DNA of 64,000 bases from an uncultured Collinsella sp. (GTDB lineage Bacteria; Actinomycetota; Coriobacteriia; Coriobacteriales; Coriobacteriaceae): the NCBI GenBank assembly GCA_958445065.1, contig CAUCQW010000002.1, positions 1-64,000 of the forward strand, read 5' to 3'. Position numbers and translations under genes: made by a program. Under the pieces are notes generated by a model. The model saw only the letters and a list, made by a program, of their open reading frames with translations, was not told where the DNA came from and searched no databases. Positions 8,064-17,000 of this stretch are shown piece by piece; within the stretch, counting starts at the first letter, position 1; the number at the start of each line of letters is the position of its first letter.

Positions 8064-9017
8064 CTATTCCGGCCTATATACGGACAGGGCGCGGGCGAGC
8101 GCCGGAACAAACCCTTCTCGGGGGTCCTGCTCACACTTGAGCTCAGCCTTTCTCGGATTGCCATAGAAATCCCCTGCGACCCAGGGCATATTCAGGTCCA
8201 GATGCTCCTTGAACATCGGCGCGACACGCTGATCCCATAACTCGAGGTCGGTATCGAACACCTCGCGGGCCTTCTTGAGGATCGAGTCACGGTACCGGGC
8301 GGGAACCCCCTCGGAGATAAAGCCGGCCTCATTCATTTTGCGTATGAAATCGGGTGAGGAGCCGGCACCCAGGACAAGCTCGACTCTCTCCTGGACGGTA
8401 ACCACATTCCCGTCGACGGGGCCGAGCAGCTCCTCTGCGTAAACGGGGCTGAAAACGGCAAGCCTGTGCAGTCCTGCCAGGTGGTTGACTATTTTACGGG
8501 CCTCATGGGAAACATGAGTGATCTCGTCACTGACCACACGTCTACATGGCCGACCAATAGACTCGACCCGATAGCATCGGTATATTTTGCCATAGCATAG
8601 GACCTCAGCAGGCATATCTACCCCGACGCCGTAAGTTTTTAGAGCGCAGGCGAGAATGGGAAGCTCCAACTGCTCCATTTCAAACCCTCGGGGCAGGCCC
8701 TTATCGTCCTTCGCGCAAATCTCCCCCTTGCGAACTGGAGCCGGATGACCATGATCATATTCCACGTTGACGATAAAGCCGGCCGACGTAGTGATGCCCA
8801 GGAACGCTAAAAGAGTTTCGAATACCTTTGACTCGACTTGCACTTCGTCCTTGAAAGAAACGGAATTCTCAAATCTGATTGTCCCCGGGAATGCATCGTC
8901 TCTCGTAACGGTCATCTTGCCAACCGAAGTCCTCAAGGGATGCGGATCATATATGCTCGAGACATCATATCTTGGCAGCAGCGGAACAAGTATGCTCTCA
9001 GTTATTTTCTTTACCAT
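8064..9017 (-). CDS. Hypothetical protein, 317 aa
   Basis: I do not recognise the family. The protein is soluble with no signal peptide or transmembrane segment, has a mixed alpha/beta composition and six cysteines, including a CYGKIYRCYRVES segment and RPCRRVV near residues 145-165. The start ATG 9017 is preceded on the minus strand by GGGAGAAAGG. It has its own upstream region carrying the repeated TGTCACC-N3-TGGCACCAAA motif (9091-9110), shared with the tad and conjugation operons, so it probably belongs to the same regulatory group. It lies between the two paralogous small genes. Confidence 0.6.
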   Translation of the reverse strand: MVKKITESILVPLLPRYDVSSIYDPHPLRTSVGKMTVTRDDAFPGTIRFENSVSFKDEVQVESKVFETLLAFLGITTSAGFIVNVEYDHGHPAPVRKGEICAKDDKGLPRGFEMEQLELPILACALKTYGVGVDMPAEVLCYGKIYRCYRVESIGRPCRRVVSDEITHVSHEARKIVNHLAGLHRLAVFSPVYAEELLGPVDGNVVTVQERVELVLGAGSSPDFIRKMNEAGFISEGVPARYRDSILKKAREVFDTDLELWDQRVAPMFKEHLDLNMPWVAGDFYGNPRKAELKCEQDPREGFVPALARALSVYRPE

Positions 9018-9090
9018 AACCGTTTATCCCTTTCTCCCAGGGGTTTCCATGAGATAAGAATCCCACCGTCGGAGCTCTCGCGCGGGGTCG

Positions 9091-9110
9091 TTTGGTGCCA
9101 TCTGGTGACA
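9091..9110 (-). promoter_or_regulatory. Repeated motif TGTCACC-N3-TGGCACCAAA, copy 2
   Basis: On the minus strand the sequence reads TGTCACC-AGA-TGGCACCAAA, matching the copies at 949-968 and 30834-30853 at all positions outside the 3-bp spacer. It lies 73 bp upstream of the 317-aa gene start (9017). Regulatory role inferred from repetition and position. Confidence 0.5.
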
Positions 9111-9146
9111 CCTCGGCCCGCAATGCCACGTTTTGCAGATGTCCGG

Positions 9147-9173
9147 CATCCACTCTATTGGATGTGTGATAAT
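9147..9173 (+). promoter_or_regulatory. Putative extended -10 promoter with operator for the 9214 gene
   Basis: TGTGATAAT (9165-9173) fits an extended -10 element, 40 bp before the GTG start at 9214. An inverted repeat CATCCA-N6-TGGATG (9147-9164) sits just upstream, where a repressor could block polymerase. No good -35 is visible. Confidence 0.35.
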
Positions 9174-9174
9174 A

Positions 9175-9186
9175 GAACACGCGTTC
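9175..9186. promoter_or_regulatory. LexA-like (SOS) box, site 1
   Basis: GAACACGCGTTC followed by G matches the Gram-positive/actinobacterial LexA consensus (CGAAC-RNRY-GTTYG) except for the first base. It lies immediately after the putative -10 and 27 bp before the 9214 start, a repressing position. Three related boxes occur at 18138, 32437 and 34441. Confidence 0.5.
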
Positions 9187-9213
9187 GTTCGTAAATTGGA
9201 ATAGGGAGGCAGC

Positions 9214-9498
9214 GTGGGGGAGAAGTCAATCAGACTCGTGACGGCCTTGGTCGAGTGTCGGCCGGATGGGGAGTACATGCCTTGGGGTATCAAATGGTAC
9301 GACGGTAGGATCTTCCCCTTCGCGGAGGTTGGCTGGCACGAGACGCGAACGTGGGTGTTGGGGGAGGGGCGCGTGTGCGAGAGCTGGCGCGTGAAAATGG
9401 GGGATGGAACCCTGCGCGACATCTGCCACCACGGCAACAGCTGGTATGTAGTCCATGACATGGATGACGACAGGCCGGATGACGGATGGTCTCCGTAA
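9214..9498 (+). CDS. Small hypothetical protein (DUF6504-like?), SOS-box upstream
   Basis: A 94-aa protein with GTG start at 9214 preceded by AGGGAGG at good spacing. It is rich in Trp and Gly: WGIKWYDGRIFPFAEVGW...ESWRVKMGDGTLRDICHHG.SWYVV. The alternation of short beta-strands resembles DUF6504-type small barrels, which in actinobacteria are sometimes encoded near translesion polymerases; that link is suggestive here only because a LexA-like box lies in its promoter. Paralogous to the 83-aa protein at 7739-7990. It is the only plus-strand gene in this part of the element. Confidence 0.6.
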   Translation: MGEKSIRLVTALVECRPDGEYMPWGIKWYDGRIFPFAEVGWHETRTWVLGEGRVCESWRVKMGDGTLRDICHHGNSWYVVHDMDDDRPDDGWSP

Positions 9499-9535
9499 CC
9501 GAGCCATCGTATCGGCAATAGTCGAACTTCGACAC

Positions 9536-9671
9536 AACGTAACTACGCAACAACGTATGATCGCTGCTTCATAACTGTGCAATAACGTGATTACGCAACT
9601 GCACAACAACGGAACTACCCAATAACGTAACTGCGACATAAAGTAACTGCGTAATAACGTGACAGCGTAAT
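9536..9671. repeat. Iteron-like array of 16-bp tandem repeats (8.5 units)
   Basis: Eight consecutive 16-bp units, consensus AACGTAACTRCGCAAY, start at 9536, 9552, 9568, 9584, 9608, 9624, 9640 and 9656, with one 8-bp partial unit at 9600-9607. Units differ at several positions, so the array is old or under selection for a binding pattern. It lies between the 3' ends of two convergent genes (9498 and 9751), so it is not a promoter. Iteron arrays of this kind bind replication initiators or relaxosome proteins in plasmids and conjugative elements. Confidence 0.75.
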
Positions 9672-9750
9672 TGTCGATTACATGTTTTACCAAGCTCATG
9701 AATAGCGAAAAGCCCCTGCTCAGGACAGTGCTTTCAGTCTGGCGAAACGT

Positions 9751-10515
9751 TTAATGGTGTGTTGAACGCTCTCTCATTTCGAGCGATTTTGTAAGGCTTT
9801 TCGTACCGGCGACGCCATGACCCAAAAGGCCATCGAGGCCCGACCTCAGCGCCGCGATATCTGACGGCGAGGCCCCGTCACGCAAGATCTTCGAGTCGAG
9901 TAGCGATCTCATGAAGCGCTCTGGCGTCTTCTCCGAAAGAACGACAGCGGCCTCGTTGGAAATCTGGTTCGGGTCGCGGGTGACGGGAATCGTCGGCATT
10001 TCCTCGGATGAGACAGGGTGCGACCCGTTATTCCTGAGCCAATATCTGAACTCGATATCGATATCTTCAGGAACCTCGACCCTAATCTCCCTGGCCTCCT
10101 CGTCGACCACGAGCGCGCCGTAAAGCGAGTCACGCTCGGCGTTCTCCACGACCCCCTCGAGCTCTAGGATGCCCATGAGGATCGGGAGTTCCATCAGGCT
10201 TTCATGTCCGGCACTGAAGCTCCCGATTTCCTTGGCGCCATCATAATGGCCGGGAAATTTGACTACATAACGGTTGGACGAAAGCTCCGGCCATCCGAGT
10301 GCAAGGGCGGCCTCCACCTCATGCGAGACGTGGGCCACAGGAGAGATGCCGTCACGCGAGAAGGGCTGGATGAAAACGCCCTCGCGGCCTTTCGGATCCC
10401 TCTTGAGTTTGAAACAGACATCATGGGGCCGACTTGGACGGTCACTGAACTTGGGCGCGTACTGTACGCTAAATAAGGCGACGTAAGGCTCACCGTAGTC
10501 ATCCACAAGGTACAT
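9751..10515 (-). CDS. Hypothetical protein, 254 aa
   Basis: I do not recognise the family. It is a soluble, acidic protein without signal peptide or membrane segment. The ATG at 10515 follows AGGAGGAGC at good spacing. The stop of the upstream gene is directly adjacent (10517), so it is the last gene of the run 18070 -> 9751 that contains the methyltransferase-helicase. The iteron-like array starts about 80 bp beyond its 3' end. Confidence 0.6.
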   Translation of the reverse strand: MYLVDDYGEPYVALFSVQYAPKFSDRPSRPHDVCFKLKRDPKGREGVFIQPFSRDGISPVAHVSHEVEAALALGWPELSSNRYVVKFPGHYDGAKEIGSFSAGHESLMELPILMGILELEGVVENAERDSLYGALVVDEEAREIRVEVPEDIDIEFRYWLRNNGSHPVSSEEMPTIPVTRDPNQISNEAAVVLSEKTPERFMRSLLDSKILRDGASPSDIAALRSGLDGLLGHGVAGTKSLTKSLEMRERSTHH

Positions 10516-10516
10516 A

Positions 10517-10954
10517 TCAGCTCCTCCTAATATTCGTTCGCTTGACCGTATTTTTTTCGTTTACCGCGATGCCGCGATCAGCCTTCTGCGCGCGCTCTGC
10601 ATCGAAGGTCCTGACGAGCGCGGGCGCGTACTCCTCAGCAAGTGATGCGGCCTGCAGCTTGAACATGCGGGAGATGACATCCGCATCCTGATTTGCCTGC
10701 TTGCCTGCGAGCGCGATGGCGGCCTCGCATATCTCATTGGTCGTCGGCTCCCTTCCACCGAACTCCGCGAGCTCATTTCTCACGGTATCCAGCGAGCCGC
10801 CGTCATTTCGGGAATAGGCGGCGATATAGGCCTGTTTGAGCGCCTCGACCAGCCTCTCGTCGAACGCAATCCCCGTCTCGGTGCCACCGCCATCCCGATA
10901 GTAGGCCGTCGTGGCCTCCTCAATCGATTCGGCGAGACTTTTCCCTACATCCAT
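10517..10954 (-). CDS. Hypothetical protein, ~145 aa
   Basis: A mainly alpha-helical, acidic, soluble protein of unknown family. I chose ATG 10954 (MDVGKSLAESIEEATTAYYRD) because GGAGA lies 7 nt upstream; a TTG start at 11008 would add 18 residues but has no well-placed ribosome binding site. It sits between the methyltransferase-helicase gene (83 bp away) and the 254-aa gene (1-bp gap), so it is part of the same transcription unit. Confidence 0.55.
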   Translation of the reverse strand: MDVGKSLAESIEEATTAYYRDGGGTETGIAFDERLVEALKQAYIAAYSRNDGGSLDTVRNELAEFGGREPTTNEICEAAIALAGKQANQDADVISRMFKLQAASLAEEYAPALVRTFDAERAQKADRGIAVNEKNTVKRTNIRRS

Positions 10955-11037
10955 CCCGTCTCCAATCTCATTCAACCTCAATAGGTCCAATAGCATCCAG
11001 ACGATCAATGCCTCTGGAAGCCGATTGTGCCTGTAGT

Positions 11038-14000
11038 TTAAAATCCATGACCGTTCGTGTGGGGGTGTTCGTCCCCATCCTGCCCCTCAGTACTGACGGG
11101 AGATTCCGTTATGGCAGGGCCGTCCTCGTCCTGGCCATCATCTCCGCTTGACTCTTCCTGCCCCTTTTGCAACTCCTTCTGCTCCAGCTCCGCAAGCTCG
11201 GCCTGTAGCTTCTTGAGGTTCTCCTTGCCGTCCCAGGGCTCGGCAACGATCTTGGCGGCATCCTCGAGCTGCTTGTCGGCGCGCTCCATAAGGGCCCTTG
11301 CCTGGTCCAGACCGCCCGCCTCCTTCTCGATAATGCCGTCCATCTGCTGCAGCACGGTACGCGAGCCGGAAGTGGCCGATGGCAGCATATGCTTCGACCA
11401 GTGCGCGTCGGCCGTTCCTTTGACCCTAAGGCCGATAAAGGGGTCGTAACGGAAGGTGCCGCCGCGCTCGAGCAGAGTCTGTTCCTTCTTCACGACAATC
11501 TCCAGACCGCGGAACTCTCCGATTGAACTGATGGGACCGATGGGGCAATCGGCGGCGGCCCTCTGGATCATCTCGATCGCACCAGCACGATTTTGCGCCG
11601 AGACGCCGCCAACCGATGCCCTTACGATATCGGTGCCCTTCTCGAGCTCCCTTTGCCTGTTTGCGCGCTCGAGGGCATCGTGATCGCGTTCGAGCAGCTC
11701 GAATTGCCAACGATAGGACTTGGCCGAAGGCGCAAAACGAGATTCGATCTGGCTGCGCATGCTCGCCACCATCTCGGCATGAGACTGCCTGAGCATGGAC
11801 TGCGCCATAATCTCGCTTCTCAGCTCCTGGATCCTCTTGATATCGGGATTGCCGGACGCCACGGCGGCAAGGTCTGAGTAGGAGATTCTCGTCTCATCGA
11901 TGTCGTCCATGCTGCGTACGGACGGCTTATTCGAGAAGACCTGCCCGATGAAGCGCTGCTTGTGCTCGACGGTGGAGTAGAGGAAGGAATCAAACGTTCC
12001 CTGGGCAACGTACTTGAAATCCTTGACGCTGTCGAACATGTTTCCCTGACGCCTGATTCGACCCAGGCGTTGCTCGAAATCGGAAGGCCTCCATGGGCAA
12101 TCGAGGTTGTGGATGGCTGCGAGCCTCGTCTGGACGTTCGTGCCCGTGCCCAACTTCTCGGTCGAGCCCATGAGAACTCGAACTTCGCCCATGCGCACCT
12201 TCTCGAAGAGCGTTTCCTTCTTCTCCGGGTCGTTGCCGACGTCGCTGACGCAAGCAACCTGCTCGGAGGGGATTCCCGCCTCGATGAGGCGGCGCCTCAT
12301 ATCATCCTGGATATTCCATTTTCCCGAGGCCGGGGTCGAACGGTCGCAGAAGACGAGCTGCGCGCCTCGCATGTCGGCCGTCTCCTCCCAGATTCTAAAT
12401 ACCTCGCGTGCGCACGCTTCACACTTGCCGCCCTCCATCGGCTCAAGCTCAGGGTGCATCAACTTCGGGTCGAGGGCGACCTTCATTCCGTCACCCGTGA
12501 TCGCAAGCAGGTTATCGTTGCCCTCCGCAGTTCCGGCGCGGACGCGCTCACCGCGGATGCCGAGCTTTTTGACCTCCTCGAGTTGCTCAGGCGTGGCGGG
12601 CACGGTGATATGGATCTCCTCGCATTCGGGAACCTTGAGGTTCACGGTCTCCTGCGTGACGATATCCGCAAAGGTTCGATAGGCACTCATGAGCTCGGGG
12701 AGGTTATGGAACTTCGTGAAGCGCTGCTTCAACTGGAAGCCGTTCCCCTCAGGCTTAATTTCCATCGAGTCCTCTATCGTGCCGAACGTAAACGCCCAGG
12801 ACGGGAACGATGACAGGCCCTGCCTCTCGAGGAGCTCGGGGGCGAGATAGCGCTGCATGTTGTACAGCTCGCCCATCGTATTGGTGACAGGCGTACCCGT
12901 GGCGAACACGATGTTGCGTCCATGGCCAATCTCACGAAGGTAGGTGCACTTTTCAAGCAGGCTCTCACTGCGGTTTGACTTCGAGGAAGTCATTCCCGCA
13001 ATAGTGAGACCATACGTAGGGAGATTCTTATAGTTGTGCGCCTCGTCCACAAACAGATAGTCGAAGCCGATCTCCTCGAACGAAAGTCCTTCGGTCTTCG
13101 GAGAAGAATGGAGCTTCGAGAGCTTTTCATTGATATTCTTAACTTCTTCCTCGAGCTTTTTAACCGAAAAGGTTCCACCGTTTTCTTGCGCATCTTCTTT
13201 GGCCCGCAGGAATTCCATCCTTCTGCGTTTGAGATAGATCTCCTTTCGCTCCTGCGAAAGGTCGAGCATATCGAAGCGCGAACCCGATACGACCACGGCG
13301 TCCCAGTCCCCGTTTGCCGCGCGGCCGAAGAACTCCCTCGCCGCGTCAGTTGAATCCGACTCCGTTTTTCCCATATAGAGAACCTTCGCCCCGGGATAGA
13401 GGTAGGCGAAATCCGATGCCCACTGTTCGGTTAAGTGCTTCGGCACGACGACAAGCGGTTTGTTGGCCCGACCGAGACGCCTGGCCTCCATGCACATGGC
13501 GATACCCGTATAGGTTTTTCCGGCGCCGACAACATGGGCCACAAGCGTGCCCTCGGCTGCCTGCCCAGCTCGCGCGACGGCGGCACGCTGATGCGGCCTC
13601 ATCTCCACGTCGGGATTCATACCGGGAAACGTGAGGTATGAGCCGTCATACGTCCTGGGCGCCAATCGGTTGTACCTATCGTTATAGATTTTGCACAGAA
13701 CATTTGCCCGATCCGGGTCTGCCCACACCCATTTCTCGAAAGCCGACGAAATCAAGCGCCTCCTGTCCCATGCGGCCTTAGTCCCCTGGGGGTCTGGAAT
13801 CTTCTTGCCCGTTGACAGGTCGGTCTTGTTCAGTTTCGTCTCGCTGCCGTTGAGAACGGCCGAGATGACCTTGAGCGGCGAATAGCTGCTGATGCCGTAT
13901 CTGGCCAGCACCTCGAGCGAAAGCTCGGTCGCGTTTCCCGTCAGGCGCCATTTTCCGGTACGAGGCTCATGGGCAACCTCGAATTTCCTCTGCTTTGCCG

Positions 14001-17000
14001 CAGTCATCTCGCCATCAGTTATCTCGAGCTCCTCCTCGATGAAGCTCATGACGAAGGAGGGGGGAATCCAGGGAGAACCCAGGGTCGCCGCGATCTCTCC
14101 GGGACCCAGCTCACGTGGAAGCACGGCTTTCAGTTTCTCTTCGCAGGTGCGCAGCGCGGCGAGCCTCTCGACATCCGACTCGGTTAGGCCGAAGGCTGCC
14201 ATATGTCGCTCGCGTCTAGCCCTGTACTCGGCAAGGTCATCTGAGTTGACGAGCTCCCCGTGGGGAATGGGCTGATCGACGTCGCCCATCCAGTCGACAT
14301 GGGTAGTCCTCATCACGGCCTCGTCACCAGCCTGGCGATAGCCGAGCGAGATAAGGAATTCCGCCGGCACGGGGTCTGCCTTCATCGCAGCCGCCAAAAC
14401 ACTCGATAGGGGCTCCTGCTCCGACTTCCGGGCAACAGAGATCCCATACGCGCGCGCCAGGTTTTTGATTGGTTCGGGAGTCTGATATGTGTTGTCAGCA
14501 TCGGCACGTCCAAGCGCGACGGCAAGGACATCGGGCCCCACGCGGGGATTGGTGGACAATCGCCAGAGAACCTCCTCCGTGTTCATCCCATCGGTCGCGA
14601 AATCCCGCTTACTTGCCAGATATCCGAGCGATCTCTCGACAAGCGCCGCGATGAGCGGGTTCGATATGGCCGCGTAGCCGTTCCTGCGCTCGGTGGAGAT
14701 GCGAACCCCCTCATCGAGCTCTCCCAAGGCCGCAATTAACGCCTCTCCGGTCCACGTGCTGAATGACCTGTCGCGCCAGCTGTCGGGGAGGCTGCCGACA
14801 TGCGCCGAGGCGATAACGGCACGGTCGGCCGTCAAGGGATGGACGCAGGTATCCCACAGGCCACTTTTCATGAGAACGGTAACGGCACTCGCCACCTCCG
14901 CACTCGTCTCGGGAGTGCGGGCAGGTGGAATCGATACCGACTCGAGCCAGGAGCTTTCCCCGGCGTCGACCCGATCGCTCTCTATCTTCTTTTGCATCGA
15001 ATGGATCGCGTCGAGCTTCTCGCCGATATCGCCGGAAAGATATGCCTCGGCGCTCTCGATTATCGACGTGTTTGGATCGCGGACGATGAGGTCGCCGAGC
15101 CTTTGCTCGGCCTCGGCGACACTGCAGCCGAGTAGTCGACCGATGAGTGCTAGATCGACGCCGCCCGTACGGTCATATGAGACGGCCAGGGCATCAGCCG
15201 GGGTCTCCGAACGGTCGGGGAGGGGTGCCTGGGGGCGCACGGTGCGCTTCGAGAGGATATCGGCCTTGCGGACGAAGTTCTTCTTGGTGTCCAGCACCTC
15301 GAGACTGAAGAGGTTGATGCCGAGCGAGCAGTCGTGATAGCCCTTCATGGTAAGGACTCTGCGGTTCTTGGGCTCATTAAGGCGACCGTAGCGCTCCGCG
15401 AAGCGGTCGTAGCGGTCGTTGAGAGCCTTAATACCAGATTCGATTGCGGCATCAGTCGATTTGGGGTCGCGCTCAAGCGAGATAAGCGCTCGCGCGGCAT
15501 CCCTGATCTCGAGCATTGCGCGTGCACGATCCTCTGCCCCCCGGCCTGTGGGCCGGAAACGCTCGACCGTATCGCCGTTGCCGTACCAGATCGACCCGCC
15601 GTCGCCCAGCGTGAACCCATAGAGCGCAGGGTCGGCGGGAACCGGCGCGACCTCGGGTACGGCAGACCTATCGGGCATCCCCTCGAAAGTATGGTAGATT
15701 GCAGCGATGGCCTGATCTGCCAGGGCCTCCCTGGCACCATCGGCGATACCCTTGACGTCAAGACCGCTGGTCAGTGCATATCCGGGGCCGTACGCGGTCA
15801 TTTCTGAACCCTGCTCGCCGACGGCCATGGACGGATTGGAGTCAAGCAGTGCGTTCACGCGGAAGCCGTCCGCGTTGGTCGCCGTGTGGACCCAGGCCGG
15901 CGCACTTTCGCGCTCGACCTCACGCGGCTTCTCAAGTTTTCTCAGGATGACGAGGTCGCACAGCGCGCTAGTTCCAGCCTGGCTCTCGAATGTCTCCTTG
16001 GGGAGTCGTGCCATACCGACAAGGTCGCACTCTCGCGCAAGGTACTCACGCGTGGCCTCGCGTGCCTTATCCATTGTGTAGCGGCTCGTCAGCACGGCGA
16101 CGATACCGCCGGGGCGCACGGCGGCCATGGCCCTCTTGATCATATAGTCGTGAAGCGGTACCCCATCAATTTTAATAGCGTCGGAGTAGGGGACGTTGCC
16201 TATGGCGGCGTCAAATGACCCATCGGGGATCTCGCATTTTTCGATATCTGCGGCGACGATCGTATGGTCCGGGCAAAGCACACGAGCAAGTCCCGCGCTC
16301 ACGGGGTCGATCTCCACGCCGGTCACATGGACGTCCATGCCCTCGGGCACGCAGCGCATGAAGTTGCCCGTGCCGCAGCCCGGCTCCAGAATCTCGGCTC
16401 TGCCCCCATCGCAGATACCGGCATCCCTCAGCGTCTCCCAGATAAGCTCTACGACGGGACGGGGGGTATAGAAGGCAGTGAGGACCGTCGCGCGCTGCTC
16501 GGCGAACTCATCTTCGCTCAGCAGCTCTTTCAGCTCCCGTGATACCTCGGCCCAGCCGCCGGTCTGGTTTTCGGCAAAGGCGTTCGCGGCACCGCCCCAA
16601 CCGGAGTAGGCTGAAATGGCGCGTGCCTCCTCTGGGGTGGCGTCTCGCCCCTCATCCATGGTCGCCTTGAGGGCGCGCAGGGCGGCCACGTTCAGCCTCG
16701 CGCGCTCCAGCGGCGAATGGCCGGCCTGGGCATCGGGGTTAAGGTACTCGGTGTTGCGGCGGGTGGCTAGAGCGTGAGCACCGTCTCGTTGAGGGCGATC
16801 TCCTCGGCCATCTTCCGGGCGCTGTTGGCCCTGCGAATGTAGTCGTCGTACCGGCACTCGGCCATCGTGAGCTGTGCGAACTCCGGCGTCGCCCCGCAGC
16901 TCTCCATGCAGCTGTCCTGAAGCTCCGCGAGCCTCGTCAGATAGTTGCGCTCCACTGCCTTGAGATACTCCTCCGTCTCGCAGGCCGCATCCATCCTGGC

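Noticed and set aside
9536..9671. CRISPR array
   Set aside because: Units of 16 bp are directly adjacent and degenerate; there are no spacers and no cas genes.
9226..9699. 157-codon minus-strand frame through the repeat array
   Set aside because: It translates the 16-bp tandem repeats into a repetitive Leu/Tyr/Val string and overlaps the better-supported 9214 gene.
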